Assembly (NCBI GenBank): GCA_022823625.1
Contig: JAJEHQ010000027.1
Coordinates: forward strand, 1-64,000
DNA length: 64,000 nucleotides
Direction: 5' to 3'
DNA from: Gammaproteobacteria bacterium
GTDB lineage: Bacteria > Pseudomonadota > Gammaproteobacteria > Arenicellales > JAJDZL01
Shown here: in pieces, positions 1 through 6,905 of the stretch
Layout of the letters: each line of letters begins with the position of its first letter
Numbering within the stretch: position 1 is the first letter of the stretch
Translations under genes and position numbers: made by a program
Notes under the pieces: generated by a model
What the model was told of the DNA's origin: nothing
The model's database searches: none
Seen by the model: only the letters and a program-made list of their open reading frames with translations

Positions 1-238
1 GCGGACGAAATTATTCAGTGAGGTTGCCCGGCAGCAACGCCTGCAGGGTTGAGATGGGATGGCAGAGAAAAACTCAATTTTGGCAAGATTTATTTCCGCT
101 CCGTGGTTAATTTCAGACTCATTTTGCAATTGGAAAACACTGAGGATACACCTCTCGCTAGTACCTGATCACCCATGGTTGGCACAGATGCATGGTTGTA
201 TCCTTTCTCACAGTTGAAATGTAATTTGGGACCGTCTA

Positions 239-754
239 TTGAGTTTGCGAAACGTATCTGCCACAAATGACACTGTGGAAGTGTTGCAGGCAATTTCTGC
301 AACGGTTCAAAGTGGTCTAATTCTGCTGATTGGTGAATCGGCGGAAAAGTACCATAAGGAAGTAATTTCTGCTATGGAACTCACGACTCGCCTTGTGGTC
401 AATTTGCGCCCAGAAAGTATTCAGCAAAATTCACTTGAGCACAATGAGTCAGACTTAAGAGTTGCAGTTCATCGTCAGATTCCAGAGGAATTTTTGTCTG
501 ATGTAAGCCACCATTTTCTGAATCTGGTTGTAACTGGCAGTGATTTCAGCGAACAACTGTCTGAACAAATCCAATCAATGCTAGTCGGGGGAGGCTGTTG
601 GGTTATTCTGGATGCCAAAATGGTCCCTGAATCCTGTATTGAGGATTTCCACAAGCTGGAAATCGGAACTTGCCTGATTCTGGTGAAAAAAAATATGCAA
701 CATGCAAAGGTTCGACGCGGCGGTCGCAAAGCTAGATTGACTGGAGAGACTTGA
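239..754 (+). CDS. hypothetical protein upstream of alkB
   Basis: I do not recognise this 171-residue protein. It opens with a TTG codon at 239 and its stop overlaps the TTG start of the AlkB-like gene by four bases, so the two are probably translationally coupled. The sequence looks like an alpha/beta fold: a hydrophobic strand GLILLIGES near residue 26, and a second half (about 95-130) with LNLVV followed by a helix and GGGCWVIL, a spacing reminiscent of the C-terminal half of Rossmann-type proteins such as SAM-dependent methyltransferases. The glycine-rich N-terminal SAM motif is not visible, so a methyltransferase call is not justified. The tail is basic (VRRGGRKAR). Coupling to alkB suggests, but does not show, a role linked to nucleic-acid repair. 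Confidence 0.55.
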   Translation: MSLRNVSATNDTVEVLQAISATVQSGLILLIGESAEKYHKEVISAMELTTRLVVNLRPESIQQNSLEHNESDLRVAVHRQIPEEFLSDVSHHFLNLVVTGSDFSEQLSEQIQSMLVGGGCWVILDAKMVPESCIEDFHKLEIGTCLILVKKNMQHAKVRRGGRKARLTGET

Positions 755-1395
755 GCACCAGCTTACCGAATTTAATCGACTATCCTTTGCTCCACGAAAA
801 TCTGAGGCTCGCTGGTTTTCAAAAGGGTCAACTCAAGGATGCCAATTTATGGTTTCGTAAGGAGTTTCTACCAGACAGGGAGGCCTCGGAGATTCTTGAT
901 ACCCTGATTGAAAGCACAGAGTGGACTCAGCCGGTTATTCAATTGGGAGCCAAATCAATACCTACACCAAGACTAGCCGCCTGGTTTGGGGACGAGAAGG
1001 CATTCTATACGTACTCTGGAGTCAGAAATGTGCCGGCACCATGGACTCCAGAACTGCAAAAAGTACGTTTTCAACTTGAAAAAGTTACCGGAAGTCGATT
1101 CAATAGTGTTCTTTTGAATTTCTATCGGTCAGGGCAGGATAGTATGGGATGGCATCGCGACAACGAGCGTGAACTTGGGCCTGAACCATTAATCGCATCC
1201 GTCAGCCTGGGAGAAAGGAGACGGTTCCTGATGCAACACGTGAAAGACAAGAATTTACGCTGGAAAATTGAACTGTGCCATGGATCAGCACTCATCATGA
1301 TGGGACAAACGCAAAAATTGTGGCGACACTGTCTACCAAAAACAAAAACCCGCAACAATCCACGAGTGAACCTGACTTTTCGCCAAATTTTCTAG
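751..1395 (+). CDS. alkB: AlkB-family 2OG-Fe(II) dioxygenase
   Basis: A 214-residue alpha-ketoglutarate/Fe(II)-dependent dioxygenase of the AlkB family, which oxidatively removes alkyl groups from damaged nucleic-acid bases. The iron ligands are visible as H135 and D137 in WHRDNE and H193 in LWRHCLP. The 2-oxoglutarate-binding arginines sit in the C-terminal RNNPRVNLTFR segment. The YSGVRNVPAPW stretch near residue 88 and the short length resemble the ALKBH2/ALKBH3-type branch more than E. coli AlkB. It starts with TTG four bases inside the preceding ORF, so the pair is likely an operon. No Ada-type regulator is visible nearby. Family assignment is firm; the exact lesion preference is not visible. 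Confidence 0.9.
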   Translation: MSTSLPNLIDYPLLHENLRLAGFQKGQLKDANLWFRKEFLPDREASEILDTLIESTEWTQPVIQLGAKSIPTPRLAAWFGDEKAFYTYSGVRNVPAPWTPELQKVRFQLEKVTGSRFNSVLLNFYRSGQDSMGWHRDNERELGPEPLIASVSLGERRRFLMQHVKDKNLRWKIELCHGSALIMMGQTQKLWRHCLPKTKTRNNPRVNLTFRQIF

Positions 1396-1441
1396 CCGAT
1401 TGACAAGTTATTTTTTCCCACTAACTGGAGAAAGTGGACAA

Positions 1442-2239
1442 TTACCAGCTGTTTCTGAGCTCTCTTAACTTGAGGAATACGGTTTTACGGTCGGGATTGT
1501 CCGGCAAATCAGGGAAAGAGTCCCGCAATTTGGCGATCACAGTTGGACTGCTCAGTCTGAAGAAAGTATTAAATTCCCGTTCCTCAGCTAATGTGGTGAT
1601 CATTGCATTTCCTGGGTCTTGGTCTTTGACTATTTTGAGTAGATTTGCAGCTGCTTCATTGTCGGGTTCACGATCCAATGTAAAACCCAGGTTGTTGGCA
1701 ATATAGTCGTGTCCAGGGTAGATTCGGGTGTTTTCGGACAACTGATCAAGTTGATTGACAAATGTTTCATATAGCTCATGAGGGTGTCCGCCATTGTGAC
1801 AGTTACCGGCACCCGCGTTAAACAGGGTATCGCCACAAAACAAAGCGGGATTGTCACCGTGTGCCAATAAGCATATATGGCTCATGGTATGTCCTGGGGT
1901 GTCCAAAGCCTGCAAATCCACCTTCCCAACTCGAACGACATCACCAGCACCGATACCACGGTCCATCCCCGGAATCTTGTCAGAAGCATTCTGATGAGCA
2001 ATAAGTTTGGCCCCTGTAGCACGGATCATTGCTTTGTTGCCACCTGTGTGATCTCCATGTTCATGAGTATTCAATATCGTGGTGATTTCCCACCCTTGCT
2101 CCTTGGCTTTGGCTAAACACTTCTTGTGATCGAGAGGATCTATCGCAAGTGCTTCGCCTGTTGTTGGACAAGCGATCAGATAATTGAAATTTCGGTAGGC
2201 GTTGTTTGTCCAAATCTGTTCAACAATCATGGTTTCCAT
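1442..2239 (-). CDS. gloB: glyoxalase II-like metallo-beta-lactamase-fold hydrolase
   Basis: A 265-residue metallo-beta-lactamase-fold hydrolase matching hydroxyacylglutathione hydrolase, which hydrolyses S-lactoylglutathione to lactate and glutathione in methylglyoxal detoxification. The binuclear metal site is seen as THEHGDHTGG (H59, H61, D63, H64), H117 in TPGHT, D137 in CGDTLF and H177 in YPGHDY. A C-terminal extension after residue 185 corresponds to the glutathione-binding HAGH_C region, although the usual NPFLR-like motif reads FNTFFRLSS. An internal Met at residue 4 is an alternative start. The next minus-strand gene upstream ends five bases away, so these are probably cotranscribed. 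Confidence 0.87.
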   Translation of the reverse strand: METMIVEQIWTNNAYRNFNYLIACPTTGEALAIDPLDHKKCLAKAKEQGWEITTILNTHEHGDHTGGNKAMIRATGAKLIAHQNASDKIPGMDRGIGAGDVVRVGKVDLQALDTPGHTMSHICLLAHGDNPALFCGDTLFNAGAGNCHNGGHPHELYETFVNQLDQLSENTRIYPGHDYIANNLGFTLDREPDNEAAANLLKIVKDQDPGNAMITTLAEEREFNTFFRLSSPTVIAKLRDSFPDLPDNPDRKTVFLKLRELRNSW

Positions 2240-2243
2240 CCAC

Positions 2244-2780
2244 TCAATTCTCGGGGTCGGTTTGTCTCGCGGGATTGGTAATGTGCTTCACTTTGTTCAT
2301 CAGATCTCCGCTGATTTGGTATGCTTGGCCAAACCCCTTAACAAATACACCTTGGTCCGGCGTCAGAACATACAAATTAAAGTCCGCTAACTGTACAAGT
2401 GTATCAACTATTGCTCCAAATCTCTCTTTATACAATCCGATCCATTGATCAAATTCTTCTGTACCGCGGTTGATTTTTTCCGCCTTGCACTCTAAAACCA
2501 GGCGATTTCGTGCGAAAAGATTAGGCGAATTGGATTCATCTTCGATGATCATTGCTGAAACATGTGGATTGATGCGAATATTAGCCGTGTGCTTTGCGAG
2601 GTCGCTCAAGAATACATAAAGCCGCAGATTTTCACCGCAGACATAAGGCGCATAGCTGGCACAGGGAATGTTAGTCTCCGAAGCTGTTGCTAGTTCAAGA
2701 GACAGGCGTTTTTCGACCAGTGCCGAAAGTTCATGTCTAATTTCCTGATCAGAGTCAGTCATGATAATATCAACTGACAT
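2244..2780 (-). CDS. HugZ-like pyridoxamine 5'-phosphate oxidase-fold protein
   Basis: A 178-residue protein with the split-barrel flavin-binding fold of the pyridoxamine phosphate oxidase superfamily, closest in feel to HugZ-type heme-utilisation proteins. The N-terminal helix ends in the typical ATASETNIPCASYAPYV strand pair, followed by LRLYVFLSDLAKHTANI and VSAMIIEDE, which match the family core, and a C-terminal FVKGFGQAYQISG strand. HugZ proteins bind and degrade heme; I do not see the C-terminal heme-binding histidine loop, so general FMN-dependent or heme-related chemistry is the safe statement. Its start overlaps the end of the metC-like gene by 11 bases, so it is cotranscribed with that gene. 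MTDSDQEI at residue 7 is an alternative start. Confidence 0.72.
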   Translation of the reverse strand: MSVDIIMTDSDQEIRHELSALVEKRLSLELATASETNIPCASYAPYVCGENLRLYVFLSDLAKHTANIRINPHVSAMIIEDESNSPNLFARNRLVLECKAEKINRGTEEFDQWIGLYKERFGAIVDTLVQLADFNLYVLTPDQGVFVKGFGQAYQISGDLMNKVKHITNPARQTDPEN

Positions 2781-3954
2781 TCATTGCTTCAAATCCAATT
2801 TGAAGATCGGAGATGAGTTCATCGGGATCTTCCAGGCCGATATGAACTCGAAAAGCTGGGCCTTCTGCATTCCATTCCGTTGCCGTTCGATAGGATCGAG
2901 GGTCGAAGGGTATCAGCAGACTCTCGAATCCTCCCCAGCTATAACCCATGCCAAAGAGTTGGGTATTTTCGAGCAGTCTGCCGACTGCTTCATCAGAAAC
3001 TTCATGAAGAATAAATGCAAAGAGTCCACTGGCACCTGTAAAGTCCCGTTTCCACAAATCGTGACCGGGGTGAGATGGCAGGGCAGGATGAATCAGTTTC
3101 GCAACTTCCGGCCTGCCGGCAAGCCACTCAGCAACTTTGATACCTGACTTCCAGTGCTGTTTCAGTCGGGTAGGCATTGTTCTTAAGCCCCGCAATCCAA
3201 GAAAAATTGGGTCGGGCCCGGCACACTGTCCACTCAACCGTACTGAGTTTCTGATTCGATCGTAACATGCTTCATTGGTAGAGATGATTCCTAGCATGGT
3301 GTCTGAATGCCCAGTAATGTATTTTGTTGCTGCATGAACTGAGACATCGATTCCGAGATCAAATGGCTTCAGATAAAGTGGAGTGGCCCAGGTGTTGTCC
3401 AAGATAGTAGCAATTCCATTTTCCTTGGCTACTTCAGCAATTGCAGGCAGGTCCTGAATTTCAAAGGTTTGAGACCCAGGTGACTCAACAAAAATAATAC
3501 TTGTGTTTTGTTTGATCAGATCTTTGATATCACCACCAATCAACGGATCATAGTATGACACCTCAACTCCAAATCGTGTCAGTACCTCATTACAGTACTT
3601 TCGAGTTGGCTGGTAAACGCTATCCGTTAAAAGGATGTGATCGCCCTGGCTCACAAATGCCTTTAGCGATTCGGTAATTGCTGCCAAACCAGAGGAAACG
3701 GTAATGGCACCATTCGCACCTTCAAGTTCAGCAATAGCACTTTCCAGGGCAAAACTAAGAGGCGTGCCGTAACGTCCGTATAGTACCTGATCTCTTTGCT
3801 GACGCCTTGCTTCTGAATTACAAAATTCATCGTAAGTCTCGTACAAGACAGTGGAGCCATGATAAATTGGAAGATTGACAAATCCATGGCTATCCTTATG
3901 GTCTCTGCCCAAGTGTGCTACTTTGGTTTCGGGAGAGAAATTTGACGCCTTCAT
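2770..3954 (-). CDS. metC: cystathionine beta-lyase
   Basis: A 394-residue PLP enzyme of the Cys/Met-metabolism family. Cystathionine beta-lyase cleaves cystathionine to homocysteine, pyruvate and ammonia in methionine synthesis. The Schiff-base lysine is K211 in HAATKYITGHSD, the cofactor aspartate is D186 in ILDNTWATP, and the phosphate-binding YGR of the neighbouring subunit is Y59-R61 in VLYGRYGTP. Length and the CAGPDPIFLGLRGLRTM segment fit bacterial MetC better than MetB or MetZ. It is the first gene of a minus-strand run with the PNPOx-like and glyoxalase genes. The 150-base leader shows no SAM riboswitch or MET-box that I can identify. Discrimination from related gamma-lyases is moderately secure. 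Confidence 0.87.
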   Translation of the reverse strand: MKASNFSPETKVAHLGRDHKDSHGFVNLPIYHGSTVLYETYDEFCNSEARRQQRDQVLYGRYGTPLSFALESAIAELEGANGAITVSSGLAAITESLKAFVSQGDHILLTDSVYQPTRKYCNEVLTRFGVEVSYYDPLIGGDIKDLIKQNTSIIFVESPGSQTFEIQDLPAIAEVAKENGIATILDNTWATPLYLKPFDLGIDVSVHAATKYITGHSDTMLGIISTNEACYDRIRNSVRLSGQCAGPDPIFLGLRGLRTMPTRLKQHWKSGIKVAEWLAGRPEVAKLIHPALPSHPGHDLWKRDFTGASGLFAFILHEVSDEAVGRLLENTQLFGMGYSWGGFESLLIPFDPRSYRTATEWNAEGPAFRVHIGLEDPDELISDLQIGFEAMNVS

Positions 3955-4106
3955 CGGGTAGTCCTTACTAATTGTTGAAAATTATCATTAAATTATTTGT
4001 CGTCATAGGTCCTTCAGTCGGACAGCACGCCAAAATTTGACTCACTCATCACAAAATGAAGCGTGTTCTTTGAATGAACACAAGAGAATCATTTCAAGTC
4101 TAAACT

Positions 4107-4784
4107 TCAGAAAATTTGAAAGTGTGCGTCAGTTATCTTACCGTCAACACCGTTAATCGGCAAAATATCCTGAGGGCAGGCTGAAAACGCAAAAATACAG
4201 TCCATCATTGCGCGAAATTGAATGTAATCGCCAGATTTTGTTTCGGGTGGTTCGAATGACAGGCCACCTTCCGCGGTCCATGGAATATGCATGAAAACAT
4301 TGATTGGACATGGAGTTTCAGAAACTTCATAGCCGATTTCCTTCATACCATTTGCAAGATTATCGGTACAGTTGTCATGGTATTCAGTACAGCCCAAAAG
4401 TTGATAGCGATAGTGGTCACACGCTGCCATCAGCATGTCATGAACACCAGGTGAAGTATCTTCCTCGACTAGTGCTATTGGTCGACGAAAATTCGTGTAA
4501 ATAAAGTCGCCAGGTTCAAATTGCATTTTCAAGAGTGTCGCACGGGTATGTTCATTAGATTGAAATTCACTGAGGTCATAAAGGTTAAATATCCAGGTGT
4601 CGACAACCTGACTGCCATAGGTATTTATGATTCGAATTGATTGTCCTTTATCGACAACAACTGCCTTGCCTCTTCGCGCAGGGATGATTACCTTATCTGC
4701 CAATTTGTTTTTATCCTCAATTAAATTGTTAGGTGCTCGACGTTTAACCAGAAATTGAAATGTATAATTTGTGTTGATCTGCAA
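4107..4784 (-). CDS. DUF1989 / urea carboxylase-associated family protein
   Basis: A 225-residue member of the DUF1989 family. Family members are best known beside urea/guanidine carboxylases, where paired subunits act as carboxyguanidine deiminase; others stand alone with unknown roles. Visible family features are the IPARRGKAVVV strand near residue 34, GSQVVDTWIFN, the SPGVHDMLMAACD segment, GCTEYHDNCTDN with its cysteines and histidine, and PCPINVFMHIPW. Here there is no second DUF1989 subunit, no urea carboxylase and no guanidine transporter, so the deiminase role cannot be transferred. It is divergent from nuoN across a 110-base spacer. The start at 4784 is the first ATG; an ATG nearer to the conserved region is not obvious. 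Confidence 0.8.
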   Translation of the reverse strand: MQINTNYTFQFLVKRRAPNNLIEDKNKLADKVIIPARRGKAVVVDKGQSIRIINTYGSQVVDTWIFNLYDLSEFQSNEHTRATLLKMQFEPGDFIYTNFRRPIALVEEDTSPGVHDMLMAACDHYRYQLLGCTEYHDNCTDNLANGMKEIGYEVSETPCPINVFMHIPWTAEGGLSFEPPETKSGDYIQFRAMMDCIFAFSACPQDILPINGVDGKITDAHFQIF

Positions 4785-4863
4785 TACTTGGGCGAATGGT
4801 CTGATTCAAACAGCCATACAAGTGACTAATTTATGTTTCTTGTAAAGAAAAGTATATATTATC

Positions 4864-4879
4864 AAAGTTATATAACTTT
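4864..4879. promoter_or_regulatory. 16-bp perfect palindrome between DUF1989 gene and nuoN
   Basis: AAAGTTAT followed directly by ATAACTTT forms an exact 16-base palindrome 15 bases upstream of the nuoN ATG, in an AT-rich divergent spacer that also holds promoter-like TTGTAA and TATATT elements. It could be an operator for a dimeric regulator or simply AT-rich symmetry. No regulator gene lies beside it. Confidence 0.3.
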
Positions 4880-4894
4880 TATCTCAACATCTTC

Positions 4895-6340
4895 ATGAAT
4901 CTTACTTTCGAGATTTCCAAGTTGCTGCCTGAGATCATCGTGAGCCTTATGGCCTGTACGATTTTGGTAGTGGACCAAACCGCGCTGAAGAAGTACAAGA
5001 ACCTCCCCTTTGCCCTCACACTAGTTACACTCGTTGTTGTCAGCATTATATTTGCTAGCAATCTTTATCAAGAATCTGCTGTGGTGATGGAGGGAATGTT
5101 TATCGATGATTCCTTCTCAAATCTAATCAAGCTTGCAATATGTCTGATAAGTCTACTCGTTTTTGGTCATGCTCGAGCCTATTCAGAAGCTCGAAACATT
5201 GCTGGCAGTGAGTTCTACGTATTGGGCCTTTTCGGAGTTTTGGGTATGATGGTTATGGCTTCCGCGGATCATCTGCTCGTCGTTTATCTTGGGCTTGAAC
5301 TGATGTCGCTGTGTTTATATTCGATGGTTGCATTTCAGCGCGACTCGAGCAATGCGACTGAAGCAGCGATGAAGTATTTTGTGTTAGGTGCCCTAGGGTC
5401 CGGTTCGTTGCTCTATGGCCTGTCTATCATCTATGGTTTGACCGGTTCGCTTGATATTGCAGTTATTCAAAACGAATTTGCAGACGCTTCAGCTGATAAC
5501 CTTCCGTTGATACTTGCGGTTGTTTTTGTGGTTGTCGCCTTGGCGTTTAAACTGGGTGCAGCACCATTTCACATGTGGGTGCCCGATGTTTATCATGGCG
5601 CACCGACTTCAACAACAATTTATCTTGGTACGATTCCGAAGATCGCGGCATTTGCGATGCTCATTCGATTGCTGATTGGTGGCTTGATGGAGTTGCAGCA
5701 CTTGTGGCAGGACATGTTGATCATTATCGCCCTGCTTTCGATTATTGTCGGAAATGTGATCGCAATTGCGCAAACCAACCTTAAACGCATGCTTGCATAT
5801 TCTACGATTGCTCACATGGGATTTATGCTGCTTGGTGTACTCAGCGGAACCAATGAGGGACTCACTGCGTCGCTTTTTTATGTGATCGTTTACGCGGTTA
5901 TGAGTCTGGGTGCATTTGGCATTATCGTAATTAGTGCAAAAAAAGATGAAGAGCTCGACCGAATCAGCGATTACAGTGGTTTGAACAGCCGCGATCCCTG
6001 GATGGCGTTTTGGATGTTGTTATTGATGTTTTCCCTGGCAGGTGTGCCACCAACAGTTGGATTCTATGCAAAACTGGCGGTTATTCAGGCAATCGTCGAT
6101 GTCAATCTAGTGTGGGTAGCGGTTATTGCAGTCGTGTTTGCAGTCGTTGGTGCGTTTTACTATTTGCGCGTGATAAAGGTGGTTTATTTTGATCAATTGG
6201 AGGAGGTTCTTGTGCCTTACCAGCAACTACCAGCATCAAGAGCTTTACTTGGCCTGAATGCCATGGTGCTCGTTGCAATTCTTCCATGGGTCGGAAATGT
6301 GTTGTCGATTTGTGAGACAGCGATCGCCAGTTTGCGTTAG
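4895..6340 (+). CDS. nuoN: NADH-quinone oxidoreductase subunit N
   Basis: A 481-residue polytopic membrane protein, the antiporter-like NuoN subunit of respiratory complex I, which forms part of the proton-pumping arm in the inner membrane. Hallmarks include LGLELMSLCLY, the long run of transmembrane helices (about 13-14), FKLGAAPFHMWVPDVYHGAP near residue 215 with the lysine and histidine typical of the family, and LAYSTIAHMGFML. Length matches the family. nuoN normally closes a nuoA-N operon, yet here the 5' neighbour is a divergent unrelated gene and no nuoM is present. The 3' neighbour is the initiator tRNA, a common arrangement in gammaproteobacteria. The ATG at 4895 has no good ribosome-binding site. 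Confidence 0.95.
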   Translation: MNLTFEISKLLPEIIVSLMACTILVVDQTALKKYKNLPFALTLVTLVVVSIIFASNLYQESAVVMEGMFIDDSFSNLIKLAICLISLLVFGHARAYSEARNIAGSEFYVLGLFGVLGMMVMASADHLLVVYLGLELMSLCLYSMVAFQRDSSNATEAAMKYFVLGALGSGSLLYGLSIIYGLTGSLDIAVIQNEFADASADNLPLILAVVFVVVALAFKLGAAPFHMWVPDVYHGAPTSTTIYLGTIPKIAAFAMLIRLLIGGLMELQHLWQDMLIIIALLSIIVGNVIAIAQTNLKRMLAYSTIAHMGFMLLGVLSGTNEGLTASLFYVIVYAVMSLGAFGIIVISAKKDEELDRISDYSGLNSRDPWMAFWMLLLMFSLAGVPPTVGFYAKLAVIQAIVDVNLVWVAVIAVVFAVVGAFYYLRVIKVVYFDQLEEVLVPYQQLPASRALLGLNAMVLVAILPWVGNVLSICETAIASLR

Positions 6341-6508
6341 CATCACATCGAACCGCCGTCTTTTGCCATAACGAAATGGCCAACTGATTGCAGAAAATCG
6401 TTGGTTATTTACCGAAAGAATTCGTTAGAATCACCACGTCCATCGAATACAAATTTGCTTCGGGTTCTTCGAAAAATTTGTAAAATAAAGCGTTTAGATC
6501 AATCGTGA

Positions 6509-6585
6509 TGCGGGGTGGAGCAGTTCGGTAGCTCGTCGGGCTCATAACCCGAAGGACGTAGGTTCAAATCCTACCCCCGCTACCA
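6509..6585 (+). tRNA. initiator tRNA-fMet (CAT)
   Basis: A 77-nt cloverleaf with CAT anticodon in loop CTCATAA, encoded CCA end and a TTCAAAT T-loop. The anticodon stem carries three consecutive G-C pairs (GGG/CCC), the mark of bacterial initiator tRNA. The first pair of the acceptor stem is unpaired, as required for formylation, but here it is T1-T72 rather than the C1-A72 found in E. coli. The body is otherwise very close to E. coli initiator tRNA. It follows nuoN by 168 bases. Confidence 0.93.
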
Positions 6586-6590
6586 AATTA

Positions 6591-6628
6591 GCCGACATTT
6601 CTTGGACAGGGATGTCGGCTTTAGTTTT
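6591..6628 (+). terminator. rho-independent terminator after tRNA-fMet
   Basis: GCCGACAT and ATGTCGGC form an 8-bp perfect stem with a 13-base loop, followed by TTTAGTTTT. It sits five bases after the CCA of the initiator tRNA and is the likely end of that transcript, which also argues that the tRNA is not read through into the permease gene. Confidence 0.85.
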
Positions 6629-6661
6629 GGATGGAGCGCAATGAAGCTGCCAATTGTAAAA

Positions 6662-6689
6662 TCCGCAAAAAGTGTCTATAGATTGCGGA
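6662..6689. promoter_or_regulatory. inverted repeat upstream of NCS2 permease
   Basis: TCCGCAA and TTGCGGA are 7-base inverted arms separated by 14 bases, about 215 bases before the permease start. The CGCAA half-sites recall LacI/PurR-type operators but the spacing is too wide for a PurR box. Possible operator; a coincidental repeat cannot be excluded. The rest of 6629-6905 shows nothing else I can support. Confidence 0.25.
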
Positions 6690-6905
6690 ATAGTCCGGTT
6701 GCATCGCGAGTATTATGAAATTTTTAAAATGTCATTTTCATTGTCAAGGATTGACAATTTTCCGATGGCACTTGATTCGTCGTTGTCTCAGTTGCAAGAA
6801 TCAAGTGCAGAAGTGGAATCAAATAACAATTAATTATCAATCTGGACCTATGCGGGGCACACTGATTTGGCAGAGAATTGATCCAAGTGATATTGAGTAA
6901 GTTTT

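Noticed and set aside
90..302. Minus-strand 70-codon ORF at the window start
   Set aside because: It overlaps the start of the gene at 239, has no recognisable domain and no ribosome-binding site. Bases 1-238 may contain the tail of an upstream gene, but no frame can be supported.
6715..6900. 61-codon ORF directly upstream of the NCS2 permease with several Cys and His residues
   Set aside because: It ends five bases before the permease start, but the composition is odd, there is no ribosome-binding site and no family is recognisable; it overlaps the probable promoter region.
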